This document shows positions 1-7,774 of a DNA stretch of 39,709 nt, one piece after another. Position numbers and translations under genes: made by a program. Position 1 is the first letter of the stretch. The number at the start of each line of letters is the position of its first letter. The DNA is from Bacillota bacterium (lineage in GTDB: Bacteria > Bacillota > Limnochordia > DUMW01): positions 1-39,709 of the forward strand of contig DUMW01000109.1 of assembly GCA_012839765.1 (NCBI GenBank). The letters run 5' to 3'. The notes beneath the pieces were generated by a model. The model had not been told where the DNA came from. It searched no databases and was given only the letters and a program-made list of their open reading frames with translations.

Positions 1-217
1 AGCCCTTTAAAATTCAAACAACAATTAAAAAGCCTTGGTCTGGCGGCGTAAAACAGATCATCGAGCAAACTTAAGAAATAGCGAGTAAAGAACACGAAAC
101 GGTGTCCGATTATCTGGGAAAGGCTCAACTTCAGCTTTTTCGATCCAATGGTTGCGATAGAGTAATTACACTGAAACGGAGGCAATTTTCCGACTGCTGA
201 ACCCCATCAAAATTGCT

Positions 218-820
218 GTGGATCAGGATGGCTGCCTGGTTGCCAGAGTAGGTACATCAACAAATAGATACATTCCAACCGATTCGGGTGTGTTTCGTAG
301 TCTAGATGGAGGATCATCAATGTATCCAGTAACAGATGGAACCGGCAAGGTTATTCAATACTACACAGACTCTCCGGGAGTCCTCCTGAGAACACCCTGG
401 TATGCAACAACTGAGTTTGCCTTGCTTTTAGGAGGAGTTTCTTTATTAGTGTTTCTCGGTACGATTATCCGTTGGGCATTGCTGCTGGTAAAGCGGCAGA
501 CGAGGCGGATTACTTTTACCCGGCCTGCCGTTTTTGTTGTGACTTTACTAACTCTTGCTCAAATTGGTTTCTATGTACTGTTATTCACTTTAGTAGGAAA
601 TGTTCACCCTGTATATGGGATACCTATGGTGGCCCTGGAACCTACGCCAGCTTTAGGATATGTTCAGCTGGTCAGTTGGGTTTATGCTGTTTTGACTGCA
701 GCCATCACTTTGATCGCTCTGAATCAGATTAGAAAGCGGATGAAATATCTTAAGCCTCTTCTATATTCCATTCTATCTCAAGGGTTTGTGTTCTTGCTGT
801 ATTATTGGAACTTCCTGTGA
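218..820 (+). pseudogene. C-terminal fragment of a serine hydrolase (beta-lactamase-family) membrane protein
   Basis: The first ~60 residues (for example GVFRSLDGG and the WYATTEFALLL junction) resemble the region after the catalytic domain of beta-lactamase/PBP4-type serine hydrolases that end in membrane helices. Four hydrophobic segments follow, at about residues 68-92, 104-127, 148-168 and 180-200. The catalytic SxxK and YxN motifs are absent. The frame stays open upstream only to 161, behind a TAG at 158-160, and the extra residues (NYTETEAIFRLLNPIKIAV) continue the same domain. The GTG at 218 has no good ribosome binding site; an ATG at 320 follows GGAGG, but that lies inside the domain. 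I read it as the decayed or frameshifted 3' end of a longer gene whose front is lost or lies left of the window. A short independent membrane protein is the alternative. Confidence 0.5.
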
Positions 821-941
821 TTCAGTTAAAAAATGTCACAAACAATGATTACTTCAAGGAGGATAGAGATTTCGCGTAGGAGAATAAAAAAGTGGTTGGC
901 ATTTATTGCCATCAATCCATAATGAGGGATGGTTAGGCCGA

Positions 942-3938
942 ATGGACTATGTACACCGATTGGTACGGGCGCTGGCTTTTGCAGTAGTATTTGTTGTACT
1001 GCTCACGAGTTCATCCCAAAGTTTCACGGAATTGCGTGTGGAGCAAATTGGCAATAGGCTCCAGGCTGGAGAAGGATATCTGGAGATAATGGGGCCGATG
1101 GTCTTTATGCATCTCAAGGGCACTCCCTATGAGATGGGGCTTCAACATGGTGCGTTGCTTGCACATTTAATTTCCGCAGAGGAACTGCTGCAGATGAAAG
1201 ATGAGCTAAATCCGTTGAACGCTCAAAGCTCAGGATTTGATCGGCTTGTTCAGGGTTTTAAAAAATTCTACTTTCAGTACAAGATGGCTCCTTGGATTCG
1301 CAGAAATATCCCGGAGCATTTATTTTTGGAGCTCGAGGGCATTGTTCATGGAGTGAGTGGGGGGAAAGATACTGATCCCACGGATGTTATTATCGGCAAT
1401 GTGTATCAGGATCTAAGCATGAGCTTTGGCTGTACCTCCGTAGTGGCTTATGGTGAGGCCACAGCCAGCGGGTCCTTATACCATGCCCGCAACCTCGATA
1501 ATCTATCCATGGTGGATTGGGCGCAATATGGCTATGTGGTAGTTTTTGAACCGGATCAAGGATATCCTTTTATCACTCACATATATCCGATTCAAGCTGG
1601 TACCATGCAGGCCATGAACAACCATGGAATTACTGTTTCCATGAATTATTCTTTAGTGGATCAGGCTGATAACTCGCTCGATGGTATGGCCATGGTCTTT
1701 TTGATGCGTCAAATAGTGCAGTATGCATCAACTTTAGACGAAGCCATCGAAATTGTACTAAGTACACCACGTACCTTTGGTATGAATATTGTGATTTCCG
1801 ACAGCAAGATCCCTGATGCAGTAGTGCTGGAAGTCGATGCAAATCGTTATGCCATACGAAGAGCCGAGGAAGGACTACTGTTTGCCACTAACCGGTATAA
1901 CACCGAGTATATGCAGCAGTTCCAAGCCTCAGGCTGGCTGTCTTCTGTACGCCGTGACGGCCGGATCACTCAGTTCCTTTCCGACAATTACGGAGAGATT
2001 TGTGCAGAATCCATGGTTGAGCTGCTGCGGGATCGGGGTAAGCCCGGCAGTGCCGAATATGAAGGCCTTTTGGACGGAGTCAACAACGCTGGATCTTTGT
2101 TAAGTTGTGTGTTTTCACCCGAAGAGCAGATGGTGTGGATCTCCATTCCCGATGAAGGGCGGGGATCTCCAGACAGCGAATTCTATGCCTTTAGCCTTGC
2201 CAGAGCACTGGCAGGCGATCAGCCGGCAGTCTTTTCGCGAAACATTAAGCCCACCAATGAGGATCACAACCTTGCCAACTGGCTGCTTGTCCGGCAGGCA
2301 GCACTTGCTTACTCCCAAAACCAGTTAGCTGCCACCCTGGATTATCTTGATCAGCTTGATCTCGAGTTTGCTGATGCTGAAGCGGTATTGAATCTAAAGG
2401 CTCGTGCCTGTCTGCGGCTGGGAGACCTAGCGCAAGCTCAACACTACTTCCAGGCCATAGCAGATAGGCCCCATGTATCTGAACCCTATTATCTGCTGGA
2501 AGCGCTGGCCACTCTTGGTTCTTTTCACGACAATGCAGGGGATCGAGCTGCAGCAGTTGAGAGCTATCGAGCAGCCTTGGAAGTACAAACTGCCGATTTA
2601 GGTGGTGACCCTGACTTTTACCGGCAGCTCGCCGGGGTAGGCCTGCAAAGACCTGTTTATATAGAGCATTCCGGCTCTTCGTATTACTTTACGACTAAAG
2701 ATAGTGCCATCGCTCGTTTCCTTAAGGCTCTACAGGTTGTCCCATACAATGATGCCGATTTGTACAACCAGTATGACGGGATGCAAATAGCCAATGTTCG
2801 AATCCTCGGTGCCCACGACACAAATGAAAGGGTAGTCTCTCGGATTATCCGGCTTGAACCAGGTTCATCGTTTGACGCTTCCCAGTTTGCATCCGGGAAG
2901 CGTAGACTTGATGCCCTGGGAGCACTCGATCAGGTTCAAATGCATGTGGTTCCCATACAGGAAAATGCCGTGGATATCGTTGTGCGGATCAGTGAAGGAT
3001 TTGGCTTCTACTTAGACCCTGTCCAATTCGTGATAGAGAATATCTTGAACCTTTCCCACAAGACAATAGCGATTCGGTACTATAATGTGGCAGGGACCTT
3101 GGCATCTATCGGTGGCGAATACAGTTTTGGGCCAAGTCGCCGCAGAACGGCCTACCTGACATTCCCCCTCGGCCTCTGGCCGACTACTGTACGCTATCAA
3201 TCACAAACAACGAACACCAAGCTCGGTTGGGGTAAACATGAGGGAAGTCAATACAGTCTTGATCGGAAGGACATTTCCATCACCAGCAATGTACCGCTTG
3301 GGCATTACAGTGGGATAGGCCTCATGCTGGGATATTCGCAGAGTTACGTTAACGACATCAGTACAACCACAGGCTTTGTTGTACCTAGTGGTGAGTATGC
3401 GACCCTGGCTGCAACGCTCCAAACAGGTATACCCGGTACTACAACTTGGACCCAAGGAGGGACTTCCGTAAAGGCTGGTGTTGCCATCCTGGCAAATAGA
3501 GAAGACTTAGCTGAGAGTTTTACCAGCTGGCACATTGGAGCGAGAAACCTGTCCTATCTTGGGGAAGGCTTTGTTGCTTGTGCAGAGATAACTGCTGCTC
3601 GGACTGAAAGCGGGACTCCGTTTGATCGCAGACTTCGTTTGGGTGGCAACGGGCAACTAGGTACAGATTCTCCCATATTTGTGGGCGAGATGTATCTGTA
3701 TTCTAAGTTGGAAGTGAGGCGTTATTTCACTTATGACCTGGCAGCTCATGTTGATTATGAGGTAGCCAAAATCTGGGAAGATGCAGCTAAAAGAGATCAA
3801 AGCAACCTGCTGCATAGTATTGGTGTGGGTTTAACCTACCAAACACCAATAGGCATAAAAGTTCAAGCACGGTACAGTAAGAATCTGACCTTGCCAGATA
3901 CAGACAGCTTAAGAATTGGCATTGTCAATCCCATATAG
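942..3938 (+). CDS. C45-family autoproteolytic acyltransferase/hydrolase fused to TPR, POTRA and an Omp85-type beta-barrel
   Basis: This is a 998-residue protein. Residues 1-28 look like a signal peptide (basic start, then AFAVVFVVLLTSSS). Residues ~50-420 match the C45/acyl-CoA:6-aminopenicillanate acyltransferase family: the entry motif GTPYEMGLQHGALL, then FGCTSVV with the presumed N-terminal nucleophile Cys164, then LYHARNLDN. Members self-cleave before this Cys and hydrolyse or transfer acyl or amide groups. Residues ~440-548 are helical TPR-like repeats. Residues ~618-685 are a POTRA domain (RLEPGSSFDASQF, RLDALGALDQVQ, IVVRISEG). The last ~310 residues are rich in alternating strands and end like BamA/TamA/PlpD barrels (RLRLGGNGQLG, SKLEVRRYF, HSIGVGLTYQTPIGIKVQAR). 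The loop-6 RGF/Y motif is not recognisable. I chose ATG 942 because it begins the signal peptide; a TTG at 906 is in frame but lacks a ribosome binding site. The substrate is unknown. Confidence 0.85.
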   Translation: MDYVHRLVRALAFAVVFVVLLTSSSQSFTELRVEQIGNRLQAGEGYLEIMGPMVFMHLKGTPYEMGLQHGALLAHLISAEELLQMKDELNPLNAQSSGFDRLVQGFKKFYFQYKMAPWIRRNIPEHLFLELEGIVHGVSGGKDTDPTDVIIGNVYQDLSMSFGCTSVVAYGEATASGSLYHARNLDNLSMVDWAQYGYVVVFEPDQGYPFITHIYPIQAGTMQAMNNHGITVSMNYSLVDQADNSLDGMAMVFLMRQIVQYASTLDEAIEIVLSTPRTFGMNIVISDSKIPDAVVLEVDANRYAIRRAEEGLLFATNRYNTEYMQQFQASGWLSSVRRDGRITQFLSDNYGEICAESMVELLRDRGKPGSAEYEGLLDGVNNAGSLLSCVFSPEEQMVWISIPDEGRGSPDSEFYAFSLARALAGDQPAVFSRNIKPTNEDHNLANWLLVRQAALAYSQNQLAATLDYLDQLDLEFADAEAVLNLKARACLRLGDLAQAQHYFQAIADRPHVSEPYYLLEALATLGSFHDNAGDRAAAVESYRAALEVQTADLGGDPDFYRQLAGVGLQRPVYIEHSGSSYYFTTKDSAIARFLKALQVVPYNDADLYNQYDGMQIANVRILGAHDTNERVVSRIIRLEPGSSFDASQFASGKRRLDALGALDQVQMHVVPIQENAVDIVVRISEGFGFYLDPVQFVIENILNLSHKTIAIRYYNVAGTLASIGGEYSFGPSRRRTAYLTFPLGLWPTTVRYQSQTTNTKLGWGKHEGSQYSLDRKDISITSNVPLGHYSGIGLMLGYSQSYVNDISTTTGFVVPSGEYATLAATLQTGIPGTTTWTQGGTSVKAGVAILANREDLAESFTSWHIGARNLSYLGEGFVACAEITAARTESGTPFDRRLRLGGNGQLGTDSPIFVGEMYLYSKLEVRRYFTYDLAAHVDYEVAKIWEDAAKRDQSNLLHSIGVGLTYQTPIGIKVQARYSKNLTLPDTDSLRIGIVNPI

Positions 3939-4091
3939 AGAAGGCTCATAACGATTTTCCAAGGAGCTTACAGGAATTTCATTATGACCCGTGGGCGAAA
4001 GTGAGTCAACAAAATCTGGTGAATCATCTTATGTTATGGATATCGGTAATCGAGTTGGTGCAGGATGAACAAAATCAAAGGAGTGTCAAAC

Positions 4092-4703
4092 ATGTCAAGA
4101 TCTAAAGGACGACTTTGTAGTGGGTTGTATCAAGTTGGGGCGGTTAAGAGAACCATCATCATTTGGCTCCTTCTCCAGTCTGTACTCTGGCTGTTTTTCG
4201 CAGTAGGATATTGGGCAAAGCCTGGTGCGTGGGTAGATGTGCAGACAGTAGCACCTTCCAGCGCAGCAGTCGGCGGGGTGGCCACTACAGCAGGCTACAT
4301 CGTGGCCAGGAACTGCATCGTGCTGCTGCTAATTGGTGCAGGTAATTTATTGGTTCGGTTTGGTTCGGTTACTCCTGGTCTGTTAGTACTACTTGTTCAG
4401 GGCGCGGCAATTGGTTGGGTAGCAGGGACGAATAGCTTTGAAGTTCCGTTTGCTAGTGTGGCGGCGGCAAACATGCAGTATTTGCGAATAGGCTTATGGG
4501 AGACAAGTGCCTATGCCATTTTTTGTGCAATTACTCTCACCAAATCATTGCTTGTCGCTAACAGTTTTCCCGCTAGGGAGTGGGCTGAACAGCATACTTT
4601 GCGATCCCTGAAGTTTACCGGTACAGAAATAGCATTAGGTCTGTTGGCATTTCTTTTTCTGGTCGGAGCAGCCTTGGTCGAAGCATTATATCTCACGAGA
4701 TAA
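4092..4703 (+). CDS. SpoIIM/DUF95-like integral membrane protein
   Basis: A 203-residue polytopic membrane protein with about five hydrophobic segments. The order of features follows the SpoIIM/DUF95 family: a first helix, a conserved Asn in a second helix (ARNCIVLLLIGAGNLL), a Gly-rich segment (LLVLLVQGAAIGW), a helix starting ETSAYAIFCAI that corresponds to the family's E-x-x-A motif, and a last helix ending in AALVEALYL. Canonical SpoIIM works in the engulfment complex, but many DUF95 proteins lie outside sporulation and their role is unknown, so no specific function is claimed. ATG 4092 is chosen because AAAGGAG lies at the right distance; an upstream in-frame ATG at 4065 has no such site. 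It lies between the barrel-fusion gene and a CPBP protease gene on the same strand, possibly co-transcribed. Confidence 0.5.
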   Translation: MSRSKGRLCSGLYQVGAVKRTIIIWLLLQSVLWLFFAVGYWAKPGAWVDVQTVAPSSAAVGGVATTAGYIVARNCIVLLLIGAGNLLVRFGSVTPGLLVLLVQGAAIGWVAGTNSFEVPFASVAAANMQYLRIGLWETSAYAIFCAITLTKSLLVANSFPAREWAEQHTLRSLKFTGTEIALGLLAFLFLVGAALVEALYLTR

Positions 4704-4840
4704 GAGCAGTGAAGACATTGTGGATTTGCCTTATACTACGGCAGTCGAGAAAAGTTTGACCAGAGGGGATCAGAATGAACGTTAGTAAAGCGGTCCATCT
4801 CAAGCATCACATGTAATCTACGGAAGAATAGGTGGTTGTC

Positions 4841-5743
4841 ATGGTGAAGAAACTTTTAGGTTTTTACCAGCGCTTAGTATGTCATCCTGTGCCTATTATC
4901 TTTGCGCTGGCGTTTTTATCTGCAAAAGTATGGTCCAATACTTCATATGGTGGTAATCTGTTCAACGGATTACGCTCTGGTATCGTAGGCATTGTAGTCT
5001 ATGGACTTGCCTTAGGGATAATATACCTCCTGTCAGAGAAGCCTTTAGGGGAACGATTCGCTGTGCAGAGATTGGAGCCAAGACAGGCAAAGCGAGGTGC
5101 GGTGATCGTTTTTATCATTTATTTGTTCATCCTGGGCTCGATTGTGGACAGATTGCAGAGACAAGGGTTTATGCCGGGGCATCCATTGTTTTCAGTGATC
5201 CCGGGATGGAATCTTTGGCATAATCTTTTCAATGAATTTCCAGGGGGATATATGACTGCCAACATTGTACGCAGCTTGCCATTCTTCGTATTTATTCCTG
5301 CCTTTGTTTTGTATAGATTAGGAGTGAAGCGGGGAGGGCTTGGCTTTTCTGGAGGCGATTTGAAACCTGCGCTCCCGTTTTTGATTATCTACATGATAGC
5401 ATTCCTCTTTAGTGGCTTGACAATAGAACGCTGGGTTTTTCTATTTTACGCCATATTGTACGCGGGATTTCAAGAAGAGTTCTTTTACCGCGGTGTGATG
5501 CAACCTTTGTTCATAGCCATCACCAAGAAACCAATCTGGGGGATCGGTCTGTCTGTATTGTTGTTTGCTCTCTTGCACATTCCAGATTTTGTTTTTCGGG
5601 TTTATCCTACTGTACCCTTGGCTTTAAGTAGTGTTGCGAGCACCGGATTGTTTGGAGGCTTGCTGGCCTATGGGGTTTATCGTACAGGAATGCTCTGGCC
5701 TTGGATCCTGATCCACGCTCTCAGTAATGTGGTAGGTTTTTAG
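4841..5743 (+). CDS. CPBP-family intramembrane metalloprotease (CAAX protease-like)
   Basis: A 300-residue protein with about eight hydrophobic segments. The three signature motifs of the CPBP (Abi/Rce1) family are present near the C-terminus: QEEFFYRGVMQ (EExxxR), LLFALLHIP (FxxxH) and ILIHALSNVVGF (HxxxN). These residues form the metal and catalytic site inside the membrane. Family members cleave membrane-bound substrates or protect against peptides; the target here cannot be read. ATG 4841 is used because AGGTGG lies just upstream; an in-frame GTG at 4832 would add three residues. It is the last of three consecutive plus-strand membrane or envelope genes and is followed by two hairpins (5815-5837, 5859-5903), of which the second may terminate transcription. 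Confidence 0.85.
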   Translation: MVKKLLGFYQRLVCHPVPIIFALAFLSAKVWSNTSYGGNLFNGLRSGIVGIVVYGLALGIIYLLSEKPLGERFAVQRLEPRQAKRGAVIVFIIYLFILGSIVDRLQRQGFMPGHPLFSVIPGWNLWHNLFNEFPGGYMTANIVRSLPFFVFIPAFVLYRLGVKRGGLGFSGGDLKPALPFLIIYMIAFLFSGLTIERWVFLFYAILYAGFQEEFFYRGVMQPLFIAITKKPIWGIGLSVLLFALLHIPDFVFRVYPTVPLALSSVASTGLFGGLLAYGVYRTGMLWPWILIHALSNVVGF

Positions 5744-5814
5744 GTGCCAGGTCTTCCTCTGCACAGGTAGCACACTGCTGGAGGATTGTGTCCAACTACT
5801 AGATGGAGGTCATT

Positions 5815-5837
5815 ATACACGGGCAGAAGCCGTGTAT
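5815..5837. repeat. Perfect 8-bp inverted repeat (hairpin)
   Basis: ATACACGG at 5815-5822 pairs perfectly with CCGTGTAT at 5830-5837 across a 7-base loop. It lies 70 bases after the CPBP gene and has no T-tract, so it is not a classic terminator. It could be an operator or an RNA-stabilising hairpin; the role is unknown. Confidence 0.5.
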
Positions 5838-5858
5838 GCTACGTTGAATGGATAATAC

Positions 5859-5903
5859 TCCCTGCCGATGCCAGGACAGCCCTGTCATGTGGCAGGGATT
5901 TTC
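5859..5903 (+). terminator. Probable intrinsic terminator after the CPBP protease gene
   Basis: TCCCTGCC (5859-5866) pairs with GGCAGGGA (5891-5898), and TTTTC follows. Inside the loop a second small palindrome (GACAG/CTGTC) can form. The short T-run makes it moderate rather than strong. The 5744-5970 interval contains only this and the preceding hairpin. Confidence 0.5.
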
Positions 5904-5970
5904 ATTATTACTAATTTATGCGATTCTGTGGACGAAGTTTTCTTTACGATGTGCCTAAAATGATTCACAT

Positions 5971-6387
5971 ATGACTGCTAGCGATGAACAGACAGCCATA
6001 TTTTTACGATTAATGGATGAACTGCTGATTGAAAAGACGCTCGATGGATACCACGATGCTTTGGTTTCCCAAAATGTCGATTTGCTCTCTTCGGTATATA
6101 GCAGTCATGTGTTGGTGAACACACCTAATATGGAGGGAACTCTACCAAAAAACTCAGTCATTGAAATGCACAAAGCGGAATGGGATATTGCTATTTATGT
6201 GGAGAGTCAGATAACTAATTACAAAATAGAATTCAAGGGTAATGATCGCGCTACCGTAGTAGGGATATGGAATTACGCAATAAAACAAAACGGATTTGTA
6301 CAAGGTATTACTGATGTGACCGGGTACAGTCTGAGAAAAATAGATGGAACATGGTTGATAGATGGGATTGCGATAATTTGGCAATGA
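5971..6387 (+). CDS. NTF2-like/SnoaL-type (DUF4440-like) small protein
   Basis: A 138-residue soluble protein with the layout of the NTF2 superfamily. N-terminal helices (LLIEKTLDGYHDALVSQNVD) are followed by a strand reading LLSSVYSSHVLVNTP, then alternating strands ending in a conserved-type close (GYSLRKIDGTWLIDGIAIIW), like the R-x-x-G-x-W-x-I motif of nuclear transport factor 2-like enzymes. Such domains serve as small-molecule binding or isomerase-like folds, and no substrate can be inferred. ATG 5971 has no ribosome binding site. A TAAAAT box with TG upstream (5953-5961) ends 9 bases before the start codon, so the message could be nearly leaderless; this is speculation. The next feature is the tRNA-Leu terminator on the other strand. 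Confidence 0.55.
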   Translation: MTASDEQTAIFLRLMDELLIEKTLDGYHDALVSQNVDLLSSVYSSHVLVNTPNMEGTLPKNSVIEMHKAEWDIAIYVESQITNYKIEFKGNDRATVVGIWNYAIKQNGFVQGITDVTGYSLRKIDGTWLIDGIAIIWQ

Positions 6388-6481
6388 GTTGTGAAGAAAA
6401 CTTTGGGTATACGATTGTATCGAATCAAAGAAACACTACCATTTTATGGATGATGGTCATTTGATCGGCAACTTCATTAAC

Positions 6482-6511
6482 AAAACAACAAAACCCCAGC
6501 TAAACTGGGGT
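6482..6511 (-). terminator. Intrinsic terminator of tRNA-Leu
   Basis: Read on the minus strand, CCCCAG and CTGGGG form a stem with a 5-base TTTAG loop, followed by TTTTGTTGTTTTG. It lies about 12 bases past the tRNA 3' end. The A-rich side could also stop transcription from the plus-strand NTF2-like gene. Confidence 0.85.
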
Positions 6512-6522
6512 TAATCTTCTTA

Positions 6523-6610
6523 TGGTGCCGAAGGGGGGATTTGAACCCCCACGGGCGTGAAGCCCACTGCGCCCTGAACGCAGCGCGTCTGCCAATTCCA
6601 CCACTTCGGC
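6523..6610 (-). tRNA. tRNA-Leu (anticodon CAG)
   Basis: An 88-nt class II tRNA with CCA encoded in the DNA. The 7-bp acceptor stem is GCCGAAG/CTTCGGC with discriminator A. The anticodon arm is CTGCG-TTCAGGG-CGCAG, giving CAG, which reads CUG leucine codons. A variable arm of the long type (TGGGCTTCACGCCCG) and a T-arm GGGGGTTCAAATCCCCC are present. It has its own promoter (6628-6656) and terminator (6482-6511). Its 3' end faces the accessory-looking plus-strand block. Confidence 0.97.
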
Positions 6611-6627
6611 TCGCTTACGACAATGTG

Positions 6628-6656
6628 ATTTTAGCACATATCCTCCTACAGATCAA
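6628..6656 (-). promoter_or_regulatory. Sigma-A-type promoter of tRNA-Leu
   Basis: On the minus strand, TTGATC and TAAAAT are separated by exactly 17 bases, and a TG two bases before the -10 makes it an extended -10. The -10 ends about 17 bases before the tRNA 5' end. In the rest of the 6611-6911 gap I see no gene or clear signal. Confidence 0.8.
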
Positions 6657-6911
6657 GGGCCCGATGATCTTTTCTTTGCAAAAATCCTTGAGAACCCAGT
6701 GCGCCGATAGTGTTACGGGCATTGTCCCCTCCTAAACCGACCTACACACCAAAGTACCAGCGGTAGTCTAGCCTGCCTTGGCCCACTCCTGTATTAACAG
6801 ACCTCTGAAGCTGCAAGTACTAATAGCCGTCCACCGCGTCTTCCCCCTCCAATAGCCCACAACCCAATGCAGCCCAGAGATACTCAGATCTACTCCCAAC
6901 CAATCCTTGTC

Positions 6912-7526
6912 TTAGAGGTCCGAAAACCGCCGTTTGAGAAACCTAACCACAACTACCATCCCCACTACTCCAACCAGCACTAAGACAATGAGGCTATAAA
7001 TATCCAAGTACTCAACGATTATCTCCCATGCATTTCTCGCGAGTCGACCCAGCAACACCAAAACCACATTCCATATGGAAGTACCGATGATGGTTAGTAT
7101 CAAGAAAGAACGTGGAGGCATTTTGGACATACCTGCCGGCAAGGAGATCAGACTCCGCACAATGGGGACAAAGCGACAAAGGAAGACAGCCAAGTTGCCG
7201 TGCCGCAAAAACCATTCTTCCGCCTTTAGCACATCATCTTTCTTCAAACGCAATACTTTGCCCCATCTACCATCCAGGAGACGTCCCAGCCGTTCAGCAT
7301 TCATCAGCCGCCCAACACCATAGAGGATCACGGCCCCAAGCACCGAACCGACGGTGGCAGCCACCACCACACCCCAAACCCTCAAGCTTGTGTAAGTGGT
7401 TACAAAACCACCAAAGGTCAAGATGACTTCCGACGGTATTGGCGGAAAAACGTTTTCCAGGGTAATCAACAAGAGTATCCCGATATACCCATACCGATTG
7501 ATGATGTCCACGACTACCTCATGCAT
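6912..7526 (-). CDS. DedA-family membrane protein
   Basis: A 204-residue membrane protein of the DedA/SNARE-associated (VTT) family, which includes proposed undecaprenyl-phosphate and phospholipid flippases of the inner membrane. The N-terminal re-entrant motif LENVFPPIPSEVIL and the second motif FLCRFVPIVRSLISLPAGMS, with its conserved Arg and Pro residues, are intact. Hydrophobic helices flank both, and the tail is basic (RFLKRRF). The length is typical. The start ATG follows GGGAG at good spacing. It appears to be a single-gene unit between tRNA-Leu and the sugar ABC operon, which has its own terminator. Confidence 0.93.
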   Translation of the reverse strand: MHEVVVDIINRYGYIGILLLITLENVFPPIPSEVILTFGGFVTTYTSLRVWGVVVAATVGSVLGAVILYGVGRLMNAERLGRLLDGRWGKVLRLKKDDVLKAEEWFLRHGNLAVFLCRFVPIVRSLISLPAGMSKMPPRSFLILTIIGTSIWNVVLVLLGRLARNAWEIIVEYLDIYSLIVLVLVGVVGMVVVVRFLKRRFSDL

Positions 7527-7708
7527 GACGTACTCCCTTTGAATCTAGCCTCCATACATCTTATGTCACTCTCACGATCCTAATGCACGCTACTACGGTA
7601 GACCATCAACATCCAAAAGGGCTTTCCAACTCACTAGGCCCTCCCAAAAGACCTTATCTGCAGCCATATTGCAGTTGCCCCTAACCCAACGCTAGAAACT
7701 TCAACCGA

Positions 7709-7752
7709 CTAAAACAAGAATTGGGCACCCAGCAACAACCCTAGGTGCCCAA
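7709..7752 (-). terminator. Intrinsic terminator of the sugar ABC transporter operon
   Basis: TTGGGCACC (7721-7729 on the plus strand) pairs perfectly with GGTGCCCAA (7744-7752). On the minus strand it is followed by a T-rich tail (TTCTTGTTTT). It lies about 20 bases beyond the last permease gene. The remaining bases up to the DedA gene (7527-7708) show nothing recognisable. Confidence 0.8.
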
Positions 7753-7774
7753 TCGCATCCCACCACAAACTAGC

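Noticed and set aside
805-832. Possible promoter TTGGAA / TAAAAA ahead of the barrel-fusion gene
   Set aside because: The spacing is 16 and both boxes deviate from consensus; AT-rich DNA gives such matches by chance.
4065-4091. Upstream start for the SpoIIM-like gene
   Set aside because: The in-frame ATG at 4065 has no ribosome binding site, whereas the ATG at 4092 has AAAGGAG at proper spacing.
4775-4816. 13-codon frame with a GAGGGG site before the CPBP gene
   Set aside because: The spacing is plausible, but the frame is too short and has no other support.
6541-6735. Open frame across the tRNA-Leu region, 64 codons on the plus strand
   Set aside because: It runs over the complement of the tRNA gene and its promoter and resembles no protein.
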